Positions 47,568 through 59,038 of a DNA stretch of 64,000 nucleotides are shown one piece after another (position 1 is the first letter of the stretch; every line of letters begins with the position of its first letter). Under the pieces are notes generated by a model. It was given only the letters and a program-made list of their open reading frames with translations. It ran no database searches and was not told the DNA's origin. The stretch comes from Crocosphaera sp. (GTDB lineage: Bacteria > Cyanobacteriota > Cyanobacteriia > Cyanobacteriales > Microcystaceae): NCBI GenBank assembly GCA_030066295.1, contig JASJBX010000055.1, positions 1 through 64,000 of the forward strand. The letters run 5' to 3'. Made by a program: the position numbers and the translations under genes.

Positions 47568-49499
47568 ATGCTTGTTTGTCCCCAATGTCACGCAGAAAAT
47601 CCCAATAATCATCAGGTCTGTCAACAATGCCAAACCTCATTGACTCATCGCCCCTGTCCTCAATGTGGTCATAATGCCCCTTTTTCTAAGTCCCATTGCC
47701 CAAACTGTGAGACATTTATTGGTCAAGTTTGGCAGGTTATTCTCGCCCAACCTATCAATGGTAACCAGACAGAGGAGACGTTAACTTTGGATAGCAACTA
47801 TCTTGATCTTGGACAACGGTATCAAATCTGGCCGTCTCAAGACGAAGCCTTTCAGGTCATAGCCACCACGGCAACTCACACCCTTTATCGAGGTCAGGTA
47901 TTTGACTGTCAACCCTTAGAAAAATCAACCCTACCCCTATTAGTTGATCAAGTCTCAGACCTCTTAAAAGATAGAGAAGAAGACGATCCGAGTGGGTTAT
48001 GGGAACAGATGGGAATTCCTGGAACAGCCTTTCCCTATCTAGCCCTCAAGGACCTGGTTCCCGTTGTTCCTGAAGTCCATGATGCTTGGCTAGACAATGA
48101 AACCGAAGTTATCTTATTGCCCGATCGCAACCATTGGCAATTGATTCCCGATTTACTGATCAACCACTCGTTACTGACCCTGCAAATCATTTATTGGCTC
48201 AATCAAATTGTCACCCTCTGGAACAGTTTAACCGCCGTTAACTGTTGTCAAAGTTTGCTGGTGGAAGACAACCTCAGACTGGATGAGGATCAAAGCTTTG
48301 GATTACTAAAATTATACCCCGATCCCCCTGATGCTCCCCCTTCTTTACAAAAATTAGGTCAATTATGGCAAACTTGGTTCACCAAAGGAGGTTATCCCTC
48401 CTCAAGCAAACTGGCCACCCTCATTCAACAGGTAGCCGACGGCAAGATCGACCAAGTAGCAGAATTGCGCCTACAACTGCAAGATTTAGCCTCTGAACAA
48501 CAGATCACCGATGACGAGGAAACCCCGATTAACCTAGGGGTTTCTGCTTCGTCTTTAGATTTTGTTGGGGAAGAGTTACCAGACTTTCAGGCTGAACTGT
48601 TGAGTGGCCAGTTAGAAGAAACCCCAACCACTACGGATATTACCAATGATGCCACTGCCGTTTTGCCAATGGAATTGATTACTTTAACGGCCTTGGGATG
48701 CACCGATCGCGGACGACAACGACATCATAACGAAGATTATTTCGGCATGAAGACAGAGGTCAAAATTCAACAAAATAATCAAGAGACAGTAGTCAATGGC
48801 CGCGGGGTCTACATTGTTTGTGATGGCATGGGTGGCCATGCAGCCGGCGAAGTAGCTAGTCAAATGGCAGTGGAAACCTTAGAAACCTTCTTCGCTGAGC
48901 ATTGGCAAGAGGACTTTCCCGATCATGAAACCATTTTACAAGGCATTTTATTAGCCAATCAAAAGTTATACGATGTCAATCAAAGCAACGCCAGTTCTGG
49001 TAGTGGCCGCATGGGAACCACGTTAGTCTTAGTATTAGTGCAGGATACGAAGGCGGTGGTTGCTCATGTGGGGGATAGTCGGGTTTATTCTATTAGTCGC
49101 AAAAAAGGAGTCCAACAACTGACCGTGGATCACGAGGTGGGACAACGGGCGATCCAGAGTGGCATTGACCCTAAATTAGCTTATGCTAGACCGGACGCCT
49201 ATCAATTAACGCAAGCCCTCGGTCCCCATGACAATAACTACATACAACCGGATATTCGCTTTTTAGACTTAGCCGAAGATACCTTATTTCTCCTCTGTTC
49301 TGATGGGTTGTGTGACAATGATTTGGTAGAAGATCATTGGGAAACCTATTTACTTCCTTTAATCAGTTCGAGTCAATCTTTGGATCAAGGGATTGTCAAA
49401 TTAATCGACTTCGCTAATAGTTATAACGGTCATGATAATATTACTGCCGTTTTGGTTCGGGTGAAAATTAGACCGAAGGTTAATCCTCAAGATTGGTAG
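47568..49499 (+). CDS. PP2C-type protein phosphatase with N-terminal zinc ribbons
   Basis: CPQCHAENPNNHQVCQQCQ...CPQCGHNAPFSKSHCPNC; DRGRQRHHNEDYFG...VCDGMGGHAAGEVAS...GDSRVYSI...CSDGLCDND. Confidence 0.93.
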   Translation: MLVCPQCHAENPNNHQVCQQCQTSLTHRPCPQCGHNAPFSKSHCPNCETFIGQVWQVILAQPINGNQTEETLTLDSNYLDLGQRYQIWPSQDEAFQVIATTATHTLYRGQVFDCQPLEKSTLPLLVDQVSDLLKDREEDDPSGLWEQMGIPGTAFPYLALKDLVPVVPEVHDAWLDNETEVILLPDRNHWQLIPDLLINHSLLTLQIIYWLNQIVTLWNSLTAVNCCQSLLVEDNLRLDEDQSFGLLKLYPDPPDAPPSLQKLGQLWQTWFTKGGYPSSSKLATLIQQVADGKIDQVAELRLQLQDLASEQQITDDEETPINLGVSASSLDFVGEELPDFQAELLSGQLEETPTTTDITNDATAVLPMELITLTALGCTDRGRQRHHNEDYFGMKTEVKIQQNNQETVVNGRGVYIVCDGMGGHAAGEVASQMAVETLETFFAEHWQEDFPDHETILQGILLANQKLYDVNQSNASSGSGRMGTTLVLVLVQDTKAVVAHVGDSRVYSISRKKGVQQLTVDHEVGQRAIQSGIDPKLAYARPDAYQLTQALGPHDNNYIQPDIRFLDLAEDTLFLLCSDGLCDNDLVEDHWETYLLPLISSSQSLDQGIVKLIDFANSYNGHDNITAVLVRVKIRPKVNPQDW

Positions 49500-49553
49500 C
49501 TTGAGTTCTCTGTTAGAAGTTCGGAGTTTAGAGTTCAATTTTTATCATCAATA

Positions 49554-50648
49554 ATGACACCACTAAACAGTGAAAAAAGACCGATTATTTATTTAGCGGC
49601 AACGGGTCATGGTTTTGGTCACGCAGTTCGCATTTCTACGGTGGCTGATGCTATTTTAAGGGTACGTCCGGATACCCTAATCATTATGGTAACCACTGCC
49701 CCAAGATGGTTATTAGAATCCTATATTTCAGGGGATTTTATTTATCGTCCGTTGGCCTTTGATGTGGGGGTGATTCAATCGGATAGTTTTACCATGGATA
49801 AGGCTGCAACCTTGAAAAAAATGCAGGAAATTTATACAAAACATCAAGGGTTAATGGCAGCCGAAATTAATTTTATTAAGACCAATCAAGTTGATTTAAT
49901 CTTAGCTGATATTCCTCCGTTAATGGCCCCCATTGCCCAATTGGCAGGGGTTCCTTGTTACATGATGAGTAATTTTGGTTGGGATTTTATTTATGACGCT
50001 TGGGGTGAAGAATGGCAAGGAATAGTTAACTGGATCAAAGATTGTTATCAACAATGCGATCGCCTATTTCGTCTGCCGATGGCTGAACCCATGAGTGCGT
50101 TTAATGCTATCACCGATGTCGGTTTAACCGGTGGCAACCCTCGTTATTCTGTCGATGATTTAAGACATAAGTTTAACCTAACCGCTTCCTCGGAAAAAAC
50201 CGTTTTATTAACGTTTGGGGGATTGGGATTACAACAAATACCTTACGCTAATTTAACACAATTTCCTGACTGGCAATTTATTACCTTTGATGCTCAAGCA
50301 CCGAATTTAGATAATATGGTTAAAATCAGCGATTCTTTTTATCGTCCAGTTGATTTTATGCCCTTATGTGGTCGAGTTATTTCTAAACCGGGGTTTAGTA
50401 CCTTTGCTGAAACCATGCGCCTAGAAATACCCATTGTTTCCTTAGTGAGAAATGATTTTGCTGAAGCTCCTTTTTTATTAGAAGGTATCAAAAACTATGC
50501 CGATCATCAAATTGTGGAAACCGACAGCTTTTTTCAAGGAAATTGGGACTTTTTAACACAAGCTCCTAACCCTCCCATCATCGGTAAAATATTGCCTAAA
50601 GATGGGGCAGAAGTCATTGCTCAAGCTATATTAGATAGGATTTGCTAG
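49554..50648 (+). CDS. Glycosyltransferase-like (GT-B fold) protein
   Basis: AATGHGFGHAVRISTVADAI...VDLILADIPPLMAPIA...CGRVISKPGFSTFAETM. Confidence 0.75.
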   Translation: MTPLNSEKRPIIYLAATGHGFGHAVRISTVADAILRVRPDTLIIMVTTAPRWLLESYISGDFIYRPLAFDVGVIQSDSFTMDKAATLKKMQEIYTKHQGLMAAEINFIKTNQVDLILADIPPLMAPIAQLAGVPCYMMSNFGWDFIYDAWGEEWQGIVNWIKDCYQQCDRLFRLPMAEPMSAFNAITDVGLTGGNPRYSVDDLRHKFNLTASSEKTVLLTFGGLGLQQIPYANLTQFPDWQFITFDAQAPNLDNMVKISDSFYRPVDFMPLCGRVISKPGFSTFAETMRLEIPIVSLVRNDFAEAPFLLEGIKNYADHQIVETDSFFQGNWDFLTQAPNPPIIGKILPKDGAEVIAQAILDRIC

Positions 50649-50693
50649 TCTGCCGTTACGCCAACCGCCTCTAAGATAATTTGCGCGGCGGCT

Positions 50694-51137
50694 TTAAGTA
50701 AATCTGCTCAACTTCAGAGGAATATCAGGATCAATTTCAAACCATACTGTTGCGCCACAGTTTTTCTTGTGTTCTGGATCATATATCAGTCGGCCAATCC
50801 CTGGAATTTTGACCTCGTTAGACAAAAAGGTATCTCCACCCATTTTCACGGAAATAACAGGATCATGGGTCTTATTCTTGAGATTGGACCGAAGTTGGAT
50901 CTGATTAACATGGATAAAGGTCATTATTTCTTGCTTATACACTCGCCAGCGACCTTTTGGCCCTTTCTTTTTACGGCTGATTTTGGGCATTCCATTAGAA
51001 GAAACAGGAATTTTCCAGCGACGACCCTCTTTAAACGCGCCTTCAATACGACCGTCCATAGCTAGTTTTCGCACACGCTGAACCGATAGATGAAGTCGAC
51101 AGGCAGCTTGAGTAGTTCCAATATAAGTTTTTGACAT
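50694..51137 (-). CDS. Helix-turn-helix (excisionase/MerR-like) DNA-binding protein
   Basis: YIGTTQAACRLHLSVQRVRKLAMDGRIEGAFKEGRRWKIPV winged-HTH pattern, then a basic linker and unknown C-terminus. Confidence 0.7.
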   Translation of the reverse strand: MSKTYIGTTQAACRLHLSVQRVRKLAMDGRIEGAFKEGRRWKIPVSSNGMPKISRKKKGPKGRWRVYKQEIMTFIHVNQIQLRSNLKNKTHDPVISVKMGGDTFLSNEVKIPGIGRLIYDPEHKKNCGATVWFEIDPDIPLKLSRFT

Positions 51138-51204
51138 CTTACTATTGCGCTATAGTAAAGACCATTATATGACAGTGTGAGATCAATTCATAATTTGGCC
51201 TTGA

Positions 51205-52083
51205 TTAAATTTTGTTCTTTAATTCTTCTAATTCTTCTTTTAAAGATAAGGGTTTATACCCTAACTGAAACGCTTTTGAACTATCTAGAGAAGTATCAGG
51301 CGATCGCGGGGCTGCCATGGCTACATCTTTCTGTAGACAAGGGGTAATTAACGCTTTAGAAAAGTCAAATACCTCTGCCATTAAATGTCCAAATTCATAA
51401 CGGGAAATCCTTTCTTTTCCGCCTAAATGTAGTATCTCTCCTTCTCCTTTTTCTAAGGCTAATAATAGCCCTTTTACTGCCGTCAAACCACTGACTGGGG
51501 TTCGATATTCATCGGTAAATAAACTCAGTTGTTTTCCTTCTCGAAATGTCTTTAAAAAGAATTGAATAAAACTAGCTGCATGAGGTGAAGGAATACCAAA
51601 CATTAAAGGCATTCTACAGATAACTGTTTTGGGATAAATAGTCAACATTTCTTGTTCTGCTTTGACTTTTTGTTCTCCATAATAACTAATAGGAGAAACG
51701 GGATCACTCTCTTTATACGGAGAATTTAAACCATTAAAAACCAAGTCAGTTGAAGTAAAAACACAAGGTATATTAACATCGGCGCATAGTTTAGCAATAT
51801 TTCCTGAAGCTGTTACATTAATCTTATAGGTAGTGTCTGGGTTATTTTGACAATAATTAGGTTTTGAGGCTGCTGCTAAATGAATCACAGCATCGGGTTT
51901 TACCTGTTTAAATATAGTTTGTAATTCATCAATATTTGTTACATCAACCTTGACAATATTAAGATTGTTTACTTCTATTTTATTATTAAAATAAGTGCCA
52001 TAAACTTCCCAAGAAACTTGGGCATATTGACAAACATTATAACCGAGAAAACCACTTGCTCCTGTAATTAAAAGTTTTTTCAT
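51205..52083 (-). CDS. NAD-dependent epimerase / dTDP-4-dehydrorhamnose reductase-like (SDR)
   Basis: LLITGASGFLGYNVCQYA...VIHLAAASKP...STDLVFNGLNSPYKESDPVSPISYYGEQKVKAE. Confidence 0.9.
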   Translation of the reverse strand: MKKLLITGASGFLGYNVCQYAQVSWEVYGTYFNNKIEVNNLNIVKVDVTNIDELQTIFKQVKPDAVIHLAAASKPNYCQNNPDTTYKINVTASGNIAKLCADVNIPCVFTSTDLVFNGLNSPYKESDPVSPISYYGEQKVKAEQEMLTIYPKTVICRMPLMFGIPSPHAASFIQFFLKTFREGKQLSLFTDEYRTPVSGLTAVKGLLLALEKGEGEILHLGGKERISRYEFGHLMAEVFDFSKALITPCLQKDVAMAAPRSPDTSLDSSKAFQLGYKPLSLKEELEELKNKI

Positions 52084-52108
52084 TTTTTTTTCGTATGTTT
52101 AAATGTTC

Positions 52109-52172
52109 GGTGGGCAAAGTTTCACCAATTTTTAGAATAGTTACAAATATATATTCATTTTGCCCACCCTAC
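52109..52172. repeat. Inverted-repeat element with GGTGGGCA/TGCCCACCCTAC arms
   Basis: GGTGGGCA at 52109 and TGCCCACC at 52161 followed by CTAC; same arms as at 12797. Confidence 0.5.
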
Positions 52173-52182
52173 AAAGGTTTTA

Positions 52183-52905
52183 TTAATTTATTAATCTTTC
52201 CATTGAATCAATAATTTTGTAATCTGCTCGCTTTCTTTTATCATTTCTTTCTAATAAAAAAGCATTAATTCCCACATAGTTTGCTCCCTCGTAATCTTCT
52301 TTTTTACTATCTCCAATATGCCAAGCTTCTTCGGGTTGACAATCATGTTTTTCTAAGGCTTCAATGAAAATATTGCCATCAGGTTTTGCTGTTCCCGTAG
52401 TCGAAGAAATGGTGATGGTTTGGAAAAAATTAGTGAGTCCAAAAATATCCAGTACCTCATAAATTCTACTATCAAAGTTTGAGATAATTCCTAATGCTAT
52501 CCCCTGGTTTTGCCAATGTTGCAAAGCGGGGAAAACATCGGTATAAAGAAACCAAGGATGAGGAGTAGCAAAGTAATCATAAAGTTGCCGAAAAAAGCCA
52601 TCAAAATCTTTAAATTGAGCCATGACATTTGCCGCTTCATAAGTATCATAAGCTACCCGATACCACCATTGATATTCTAAGTCTGAAACAGACATAATAT
52701 CGACACCAGAAAAGGCCAAGGGTGGGGCTTTTTTAAACTGTTGATAGAAGGCTGTTTCTAGGAGGGAAGGATCACATTTTATGCCTACCTGTGCAGCCAG
52801 ATGGCTATAGACTTCTCCTACCGACCCCTTAACCCCAAATAAAGTACCAACAGCATCTAAAAAAATAACTTGTGGTTGTTGCATAAAGCCTCTTTTTTTT
52901 ACCAA
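52183..52905 (-). CDS. HAD-superfamily hydrolase, subfamily IA
   Basis: VIFLDAVGTLFG...LGIISNFDSRI...TGTAKPDGNIF...WHIGDSKKEDYEGA. Confidence 0.9.
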   Translation of the reverse strand: MVKKRGFMQQPQVIFLDAVGTLFGVKGSVGEVYSHLAAQVGIKCDPSLLETAFYQQFKKAPPLAFSGVDIMSVSDLEYQWWYRVAYDTYEAANVMAQFKDFDGFFRQLYDYFATPHPWFLYTDVFPALQHWQNQGIALGIISNFDSRIYEVLDIFGLTNFFQTITISSTTGTAKPDGNIFIEALEKHDCQPEEAWHIGDSKKEDYEGANYVGINAFLLERNDKRKRADYKIIDSMERLIN

Positions 52906-52917
52906 GTTTGATAATAA

Positions 52918-54108
52918 TTATAAAAACAATTCAGTTAATGGTTTCGTAATCCAATTAATCCCTACGTTGATTTGATGTTTGAGGGTGGGTAAACGATACA
53001 AATAAATTAATCGTCTAGCAATATAACCTAACGAGCCATCCAAATTCAGTCCTAACCCTGATAAGGTGGCATTGCCTACCCCTAACGCCATCATTTCTCC
53101 TAAAGGTTGATAAGCAAAAGGTAAGAGGGGACGCTTAGTAATTGAAGCCCAAAGATTCCAAGCACAGTAATCAGATTGTTGGAAAGCGGTTTGCGCTGTT
53201 GCAGGAATAGGTTGCCCTGATTCATCGTAACAAGCAGCTAAATCACCAATGGCAAAAATTTCAGGATGATCAATGACTTGTAACTCAGGGGTTATTTTTA
53301 ACAGTCCTTTGCTTGTTTTTTCTAGAGGCAACGTTTTGACCATTTCTATAACTTGAGTCCCCACAGTCCACAAGACCAAGTCTACAGGAATGGTATCAAT
53401 TTTTCCTTTATAAACTAAAGAAATACTATCAGAACTTACTTGAGTTACTTCTGTTTCAAGATCGATAAATACCCGTCTTGCTTCTAAAGCATTTTTGGCA
53501 ACTTCTTGATTAAATTCAGAAGAGTTGCTAAGAATTTTGTCTCCTTTTTCTACTAATCTAATGCGCCCCATATCCCCTAAACGATCAGCTAATTTACAAG
53601 CTAATTCTACCCCACTATATCCACCGCCGATGATGGCAATACGGATTTTTTCCGCCTCTTTTTCTTCTAATAATCGTAATCGTTCTTTGATACGATAGGC
53701 ATCTTCTAAGGTACGAAAGGGAATGGCATAATCTTTAACCCCACTAAAGTTATCTAAGGGGGTTTTTCCTCCCATTGCTAACACCAAACGGTCATAATGT
53801 AGACTATTATGATTATCCAGTGCTAGTTGTTGGTTTTCGATATCAATACCCGTAACACATCCCCGATGAAAGCGAATCGCTGTATCTGCCAAAAGTTCCT
53901 CATAAGGGGGGGCGATTTCCCACGTTTGCATCTCCTCGGTAATTAATTCGTAGAGAAGAGGGGTAAATAAAAAGCGATCGCTTTTATCAATTAAAATGAT
54001 TTCGGGTGTTTGATCGGCTTCCCAAGGAAACTGGGCAAGACGCAGGGCAGTATATAGCCCCCCAAACCCTCCCCCAACAATGCAAATGCGTAATGGTTGT
54101 TCACTCAT
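52918..54108 (-). CDS. NAD(P)/FAD-dependent oxidoreductase, type II NADH dehydrogenase-like
   Basis: ICIVGGGFGGLYTALRL...IAIIGGGYSGVELACKLADRL...IFAIGDLAAC. Confidence 0.92.
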   Translation of the reverse strand: MSEQPLRICIVGGGFGGLYTALRLAQFPWEADQTPEIILIDKSDRFLFTPLLYELITEEMQTWEIAPPYEELLADTAIRFHRGCVTGIDIENQQLALDNHNSLHYDRLVLAMGGKTPLDNFSGVKDYAIPFRTLEDAYRIKERLRLLEEKEAEKIRIAIIGGGYSGVELACKLADRLGDMGRIRLVEKGDKILSNSSEFNQEVAKNALEARRVFIDLETEVTQVSSDSISLVYKGKIDTIPVDLVLWTVGTQVIEMVKTLPLEKTSKGLLKITPELQVIDHPEIFAIGDLAACYDESGQPIPATAQTAFQQSDYCAWNLWASITKRPLLPFAYQPLGEMMALGVGNATLSGLGLNLDGSLGYIARRLIYLYRLPTLKHQINVGINWITKPLTELFL

Positions 54109-54237
54109 AAATTGGCTTGATGATGCGGTTCATAATATATCTTAACATTTTCGACAAGACAAGAAAAAAAAGGGGGAATAAACTATTTTATTCCCCCACA
54201 ATATTTGCTCTAGATCATCTTGCGACTCTCTAAGTAA

Positions 54238-54843
54238 TTAAGCACTTGTGTTATCATTCTCGTTAGGTTCGCGGGGTTGTATGACACCAAAACCGCCGTG
54301 ATTTCTCATATAAATGACATTGATTTCATTGGTGTCTTCATTTCGGAACATATAGAAGTCATGATCCACTAATTCTAGTTGATGTTTTGCCTCTTCAATG
54401 GACATCGCTGGCATGGCAAAATATTTCATCCGAATCACTTCTGGCGGTAAAGCAGCCTCGCGATCGCCAATTAAATCCCCTTCAACTTCTTTCTCTGGCA
54501 AAACGTCTGGCATTTTCACAGAAGATTGAGGTTTATGAGCGTTGATTTTCTCTTTATATTTACGAAGCTGACGGGCAATTTTATCGGAAACTAAATCAAT
54601 ACTCGCATAGAGATTTTCGCTACCTTCCTGCGCCCGAATCACTGTACCATTGGCATAAACGGTGACTTCTGCTTTATGCTTATTCGTAATACGGGCATTT
54701 TTAGCCACAGATAAGTGAACATCAACTTTTGTGGTAAAAGTTTGATAATGTTTCACGGCTTTTTCTAGTTTCTGTTTGACGTAATCATTGATTGATTCGG
54801 TTACATCAATATTATTGCCTTGAATTAAAAGCTTCATACTCAA
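54238..54843 (-). CDS. hpf: Long-form ribosome hibernation promoting factor (LrtA type)
   Basis: [31 protein letters not shown]...[32 protein letters not shown]...[28 protein letters not shown]. Confidence 0.95.
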   Translation of the reverse strand: MSMKLLIQGNNIDVTESINDYVKQKLEKAVKHYQTFTTKVDVHLSVAKNARITNKHKAEVTVYANGTVIRAQEGSENLYASIDLVSDKIARQLRKYKEKINAHKPQSSVKMPDVLPEKEVEGDLIGDREAALPPEVIRMKYFAMPAMSIEEAKHQLELVDHDFYMFRNEDTNEINVIYMRNHGGFGVIQPREPNENDNTSA

Positions 54844-55387
54844 TACTCCATGTTTTGTTTCATTGTTGTAGCATTAAAAGAGAAAAGTTAGGATAGTTTC
54901 TAGCTTCTTTCCTGAGACAGACTAACCCCGATTATCGGATTAACTCAATAACAATGGAGTGGGATATCTTGGCTGATTCATAAATTCCTTGACCTCTTTT
55001 TAATCATCTTAATCGGGGCTAATTGATTCCTTAAGTTATCCTAGATTAAGATATTCTAATGATAGAAGGGTGAGAGTTTAACACTAGCTTAAAACTTCGG
55101 CTTCGCTCAGTTTTTGAATCTTCTTATTTCTCTCCCTACTGATTGATCACCTCTGCGTGACCCCAGTTCCCAATCTTGACCCTAAACGATTTCTTCGTTG
55201 CTAGGGAAAGAATTGGTGAGAACAAACCCTTTGTGGTGGCGTTTCTTTCAATCCTTTTCTCCGAGATAAACTCTGTATACCTTTAGCCTAGCACTTTGTA
55301 TTGTTCTAAACATAGGTCTTTGTCTTCTTTTTATGTTCCTTTGCATCTCTTCATATTTCTTCAATATTCCCTTATGAAACTTTGTAA

Positions 55388-56068
55388 ATGGTCATGTCAA
55401 CTTCAATCTTATCCCAACCCCGACGGTGTATACTGCAAAATTTAGGAACGGTTCCCTATGCTGTGGCTTGGGAAATGCAGCGATCGCTTGTTCAGCAACG
55501 GTTAGACCACCCTAACTTAGAGGATACCCTATTATTATTAGAACATCCTCCCGTTTATACCTTGGGAACAGGGGCCAATACCCAGTTTATGAAGTTTGAT
55601 CCTCAACACAGTCCTATCCCCGTCTATCGCATAGAAAGGGGGGGAGAAGTCACCTATCATTGTCCGGGTCAATTAGTGGGTTATCCGATTCTTAATTTAC
55701 GTTACTATCAACAGGATTTACACTGGTATTTAAGACAACTAGAAGAGGTGATTATTCAGGTTTTAAACGGTTATCAACTCCCAGGAAAAAGAATACCAGG
55801 ATTAACGGGGGTTTGGGTTGATAGTTGTAAGGTAGCAGCGATTGGTATTAAAGTTAAACGTTGGATTACTATGCACGGATTTTCCATTAATGTTTGTCCC
55901 GATTTACAAGGATTTAAAAACATTATTCCTTGTGGGATTAAAGATAAATCAGTGGGGAGTTTAAAGCAATTTATCCCTGAGATTACTGTAGAAGAAATAC
56001 AAACACAAATTATGAAAGTTTTTGCACAAGTGTTTAACATTGAAATGGTATCAAGTGCCTTTGAATAA
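55388..56068 (+). CDS. lipB: Octanoyl-(acyl-carrier-protein) transferase
   Basis: [15 protein letters not shown]...[26 protein letters not shown]...[23 protein letters not shown]. Confidence 0.95.
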   Translation: MVMSTSILSQPRRCILQNLGTVPYAVAWEMQRSLVQQRLDHPNLEDTLLLLEHPPVYTLGTGANTQFMKFDPQHSPIPVYRIERGGEVTYHCPGQLVGYPILNLRYYQQDLHWYLRQLEEVIIQVLNGYQLPGKRIPGLTGVWVDSCKVAAIGIKVKRWITMHGFSINVCPDLQGFKNIIPCGIKDKSVGSLKQFIPEITVEEIQTQIMKVFAQVFNIEMVSSAFE

Positions 56069-56190
56069 TTAATTTGTCTGCTGCTGACAAAAACCATTTA
56101 TCATCAAACAGCTAGGAAAACTGTTAGACAATTTTGCTAAAGTTATGTCCAGCTTCTATAATATAAGTAACAGCTAAGCGGTATATCAAT

Positions 56191-56811
56191 ATGAATTCAG
56201 TATTATTAAATGACTATTTTCCCCTTCAATTAGAAGAAGGTGATCATGAAGAAAAATTCATTACCTCTGGTGTAACTTGGCAAGGGTATGAATCATTGCT
56301 AATATCCTTAGGTAATAGTTCTTGTTATCGTGTCGCTTATCTTTTAGAAACCTTACAAATTATGTCTCCTAGTCGCAGTCATGAATTAGACAAAAAAAAC
56401 ATTGGCAGATTATTAGAAGTCTATCTAGAAGAAAACCGGATTCGTTTCTGGGGTTTAGGTTCAATGACGATTAAGAGTCAAGATAAACAAGCAGGAAAAG
56501 AACCAGATGAATGTTATTGTATTGGGACAGATAAAGAGATTCCTGATTTAGCGATTGAAGTTGTTTATAGTAGTGGTGGTGTAGATACCCTAGAAATTTA
56601 TCGACGTTTGGGTGTGATAGAAGTCTGGTTTTGGCAAAATCAAACGTTTACAATTTACTGTCTAGAAAATGATAGTTATCAGACCAAATCTAACAGTCAA
56701 TTATTACCGAATCTTGATCTCAATTTAATGGCACAATATGTAACGATAAACGATCCCTTAGAAGCGATTACCCAATGGCGTAAACAAATTAAAGATAGTA
56801 CAAGTTTCTAG
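56191..56811 (+). CDS. Uma2 family (DUF820) endonuclease-like protein
   Basis: KEPDECYCIG...PDLAIEVVYSSGGVDTLEIYRRLGVIEVWFWQ. Confidence 0.88.
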   Translation: MNSVLLNDYFPLQLEEGDHEEKFITSGVTWQGYESLLISLGNSSCYRVAYLLETLQIMSPSRSHELDKKNIGRLLEVYLEENRIRFWGLGSMTIKSQDKQAGKEPDECYCIGTDKEIPDLAIEVVYSSGGVDTLEIYRRLGVIEVWFWQNQTFTIYCLENDSYQTKSNSQLLPNLDLNLMAQYVTINDPLEAITQWRKQIKDSTSF

Positions 56812-56821
56812 GATTTAAAGA

Positions 56822-57937
<1,116 letters not shown>

Positions 57938-57959
57938 TTAGTTAGCAGTTTTGTCTTGT

Positions 57960-58754
57960 TCAATTATCAATTATTTTGACCTCATTTCCAACTTGTAAAT
58001 CAGTTTCTTTTTCCAAGTTGTTTACTCTTGTATTCACACTGACACGATAAAAGTGGTTAAATTGACTTGCATTTACCCAACTGGGTAACGTTTCTTTTCT
58101 TTTCGTTATAAATTGTTTTTGAAAGTTGTCTGTTATTTCTCCGGTGTAGGAGTTTTTTGTGGGTACAATACATCTTTGACAAGGATTAATCCCTTGAAAA
58201 TTAATCTTACCAATACGAAAGTTAACCCATTGATTCTTATTGGCAAATAATTGATCTTCCCAAAAAGCGGGAACTCCATTGATTTCTAAATTGGCTCGAA
58301 ATCTTCTTCTGATTTCTGCTATTGTTAGATGAGGAAACCACTGAGCAATGGTTTCTAAGGTTGCTTGACTAATAATCGTTGGTCCAGAGGCATAGGTATC
58401 ATCAGGAAAACCAGTTATTCTATTTTCTTTTAAATAAACCAAACAACCAAAATATTCACTTAAAAATGATTCTATTTCTTTGATATCTTCTCTTAAATCA
58501 AATATTTTTTGTGAACCATTATCCTCATTTTTTAAGGTAACTTGATTGAAGGTATTATTATAAGTTGCTCTTAATCTATAGATTTTGTGGTTACTTTTAC
58601 CATTAATTAATCTCTGATTTTCATCATAAATTGCCCATTGTCTGTCGTGTTTTAATGCACCACTTTTAAGCAAAGTTGCTTGTGAAATTGATAAACCATC
58701 TAGGGATTTAATGGGATAAATAATAATTTTCTCCAGAAAAGGGATTTGATTCAT
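57960..58754 (-). CDS. MOSC-domain protein
   Basis: Start moved to MNQIPFLEKIIIYPIKSLDGLSISQATLLKSGALKHDRQWAIYDENQRLINGK; FQGINPCQRCIVPTKNSYTGE. Confidence 0.88.
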   Translation of the reverse strand: MNQIPFLEKIIIYPIKSLDGLSISQATLLKSGALKHDRQWAIYDENQRLINGKSNHKIYRLRATYNNTFNQVTLKNEDNGSQKIFDLREDIKEIESFLSEYFGCLVYLKENRITGFPDDTYASGPTIISQATLETIAQWFPHLTIAEIRRRFRANLEINGVPAFWEDQLFANKNQWVNFRIGKINFQGINPCQRCIVPTKNSYTGEITDNFQKQFITKRKETLPSWVNASQFNHFYRVSVNTRVNNLEKETDLQVGNEVKIIDN

Positions 58755-58802
58755 TTCTCGATTAATTAATATAACAATTGATAGTTTAAAGCTTGAAAAT
58801 TT

Positions 58803-58834
58803 TCCTGACTTCTGACTTCTGATTTCTGACTTCG
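58803..58834 (-). repeat. Heptamer-type repeat (TTCTGAC on + strand)
   Basis: CTGACTTCTGACTTCTGATTTCTGACTTC; reverse complement of the unit in the folK tail. Confidence 0.75.
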
Positions 58835-59038
58835 TCAACCCTGAGTCTGCCATCCCACTAGGCAAATGGCTGTGATTAAACTTAAGATGGGTAAAATGAT
58901 CCAAGGCTTTATTTTGTATCTTTTCATGACAATTATTCCTTAAGGAGTATGAAGTTCCTGTAAGCTTATGATAACAGTTAGGCAATACTGGGGAATAATA
59001 AGAAAGTTAACAGCAGTAAGAAAGATACTCTAACAACC

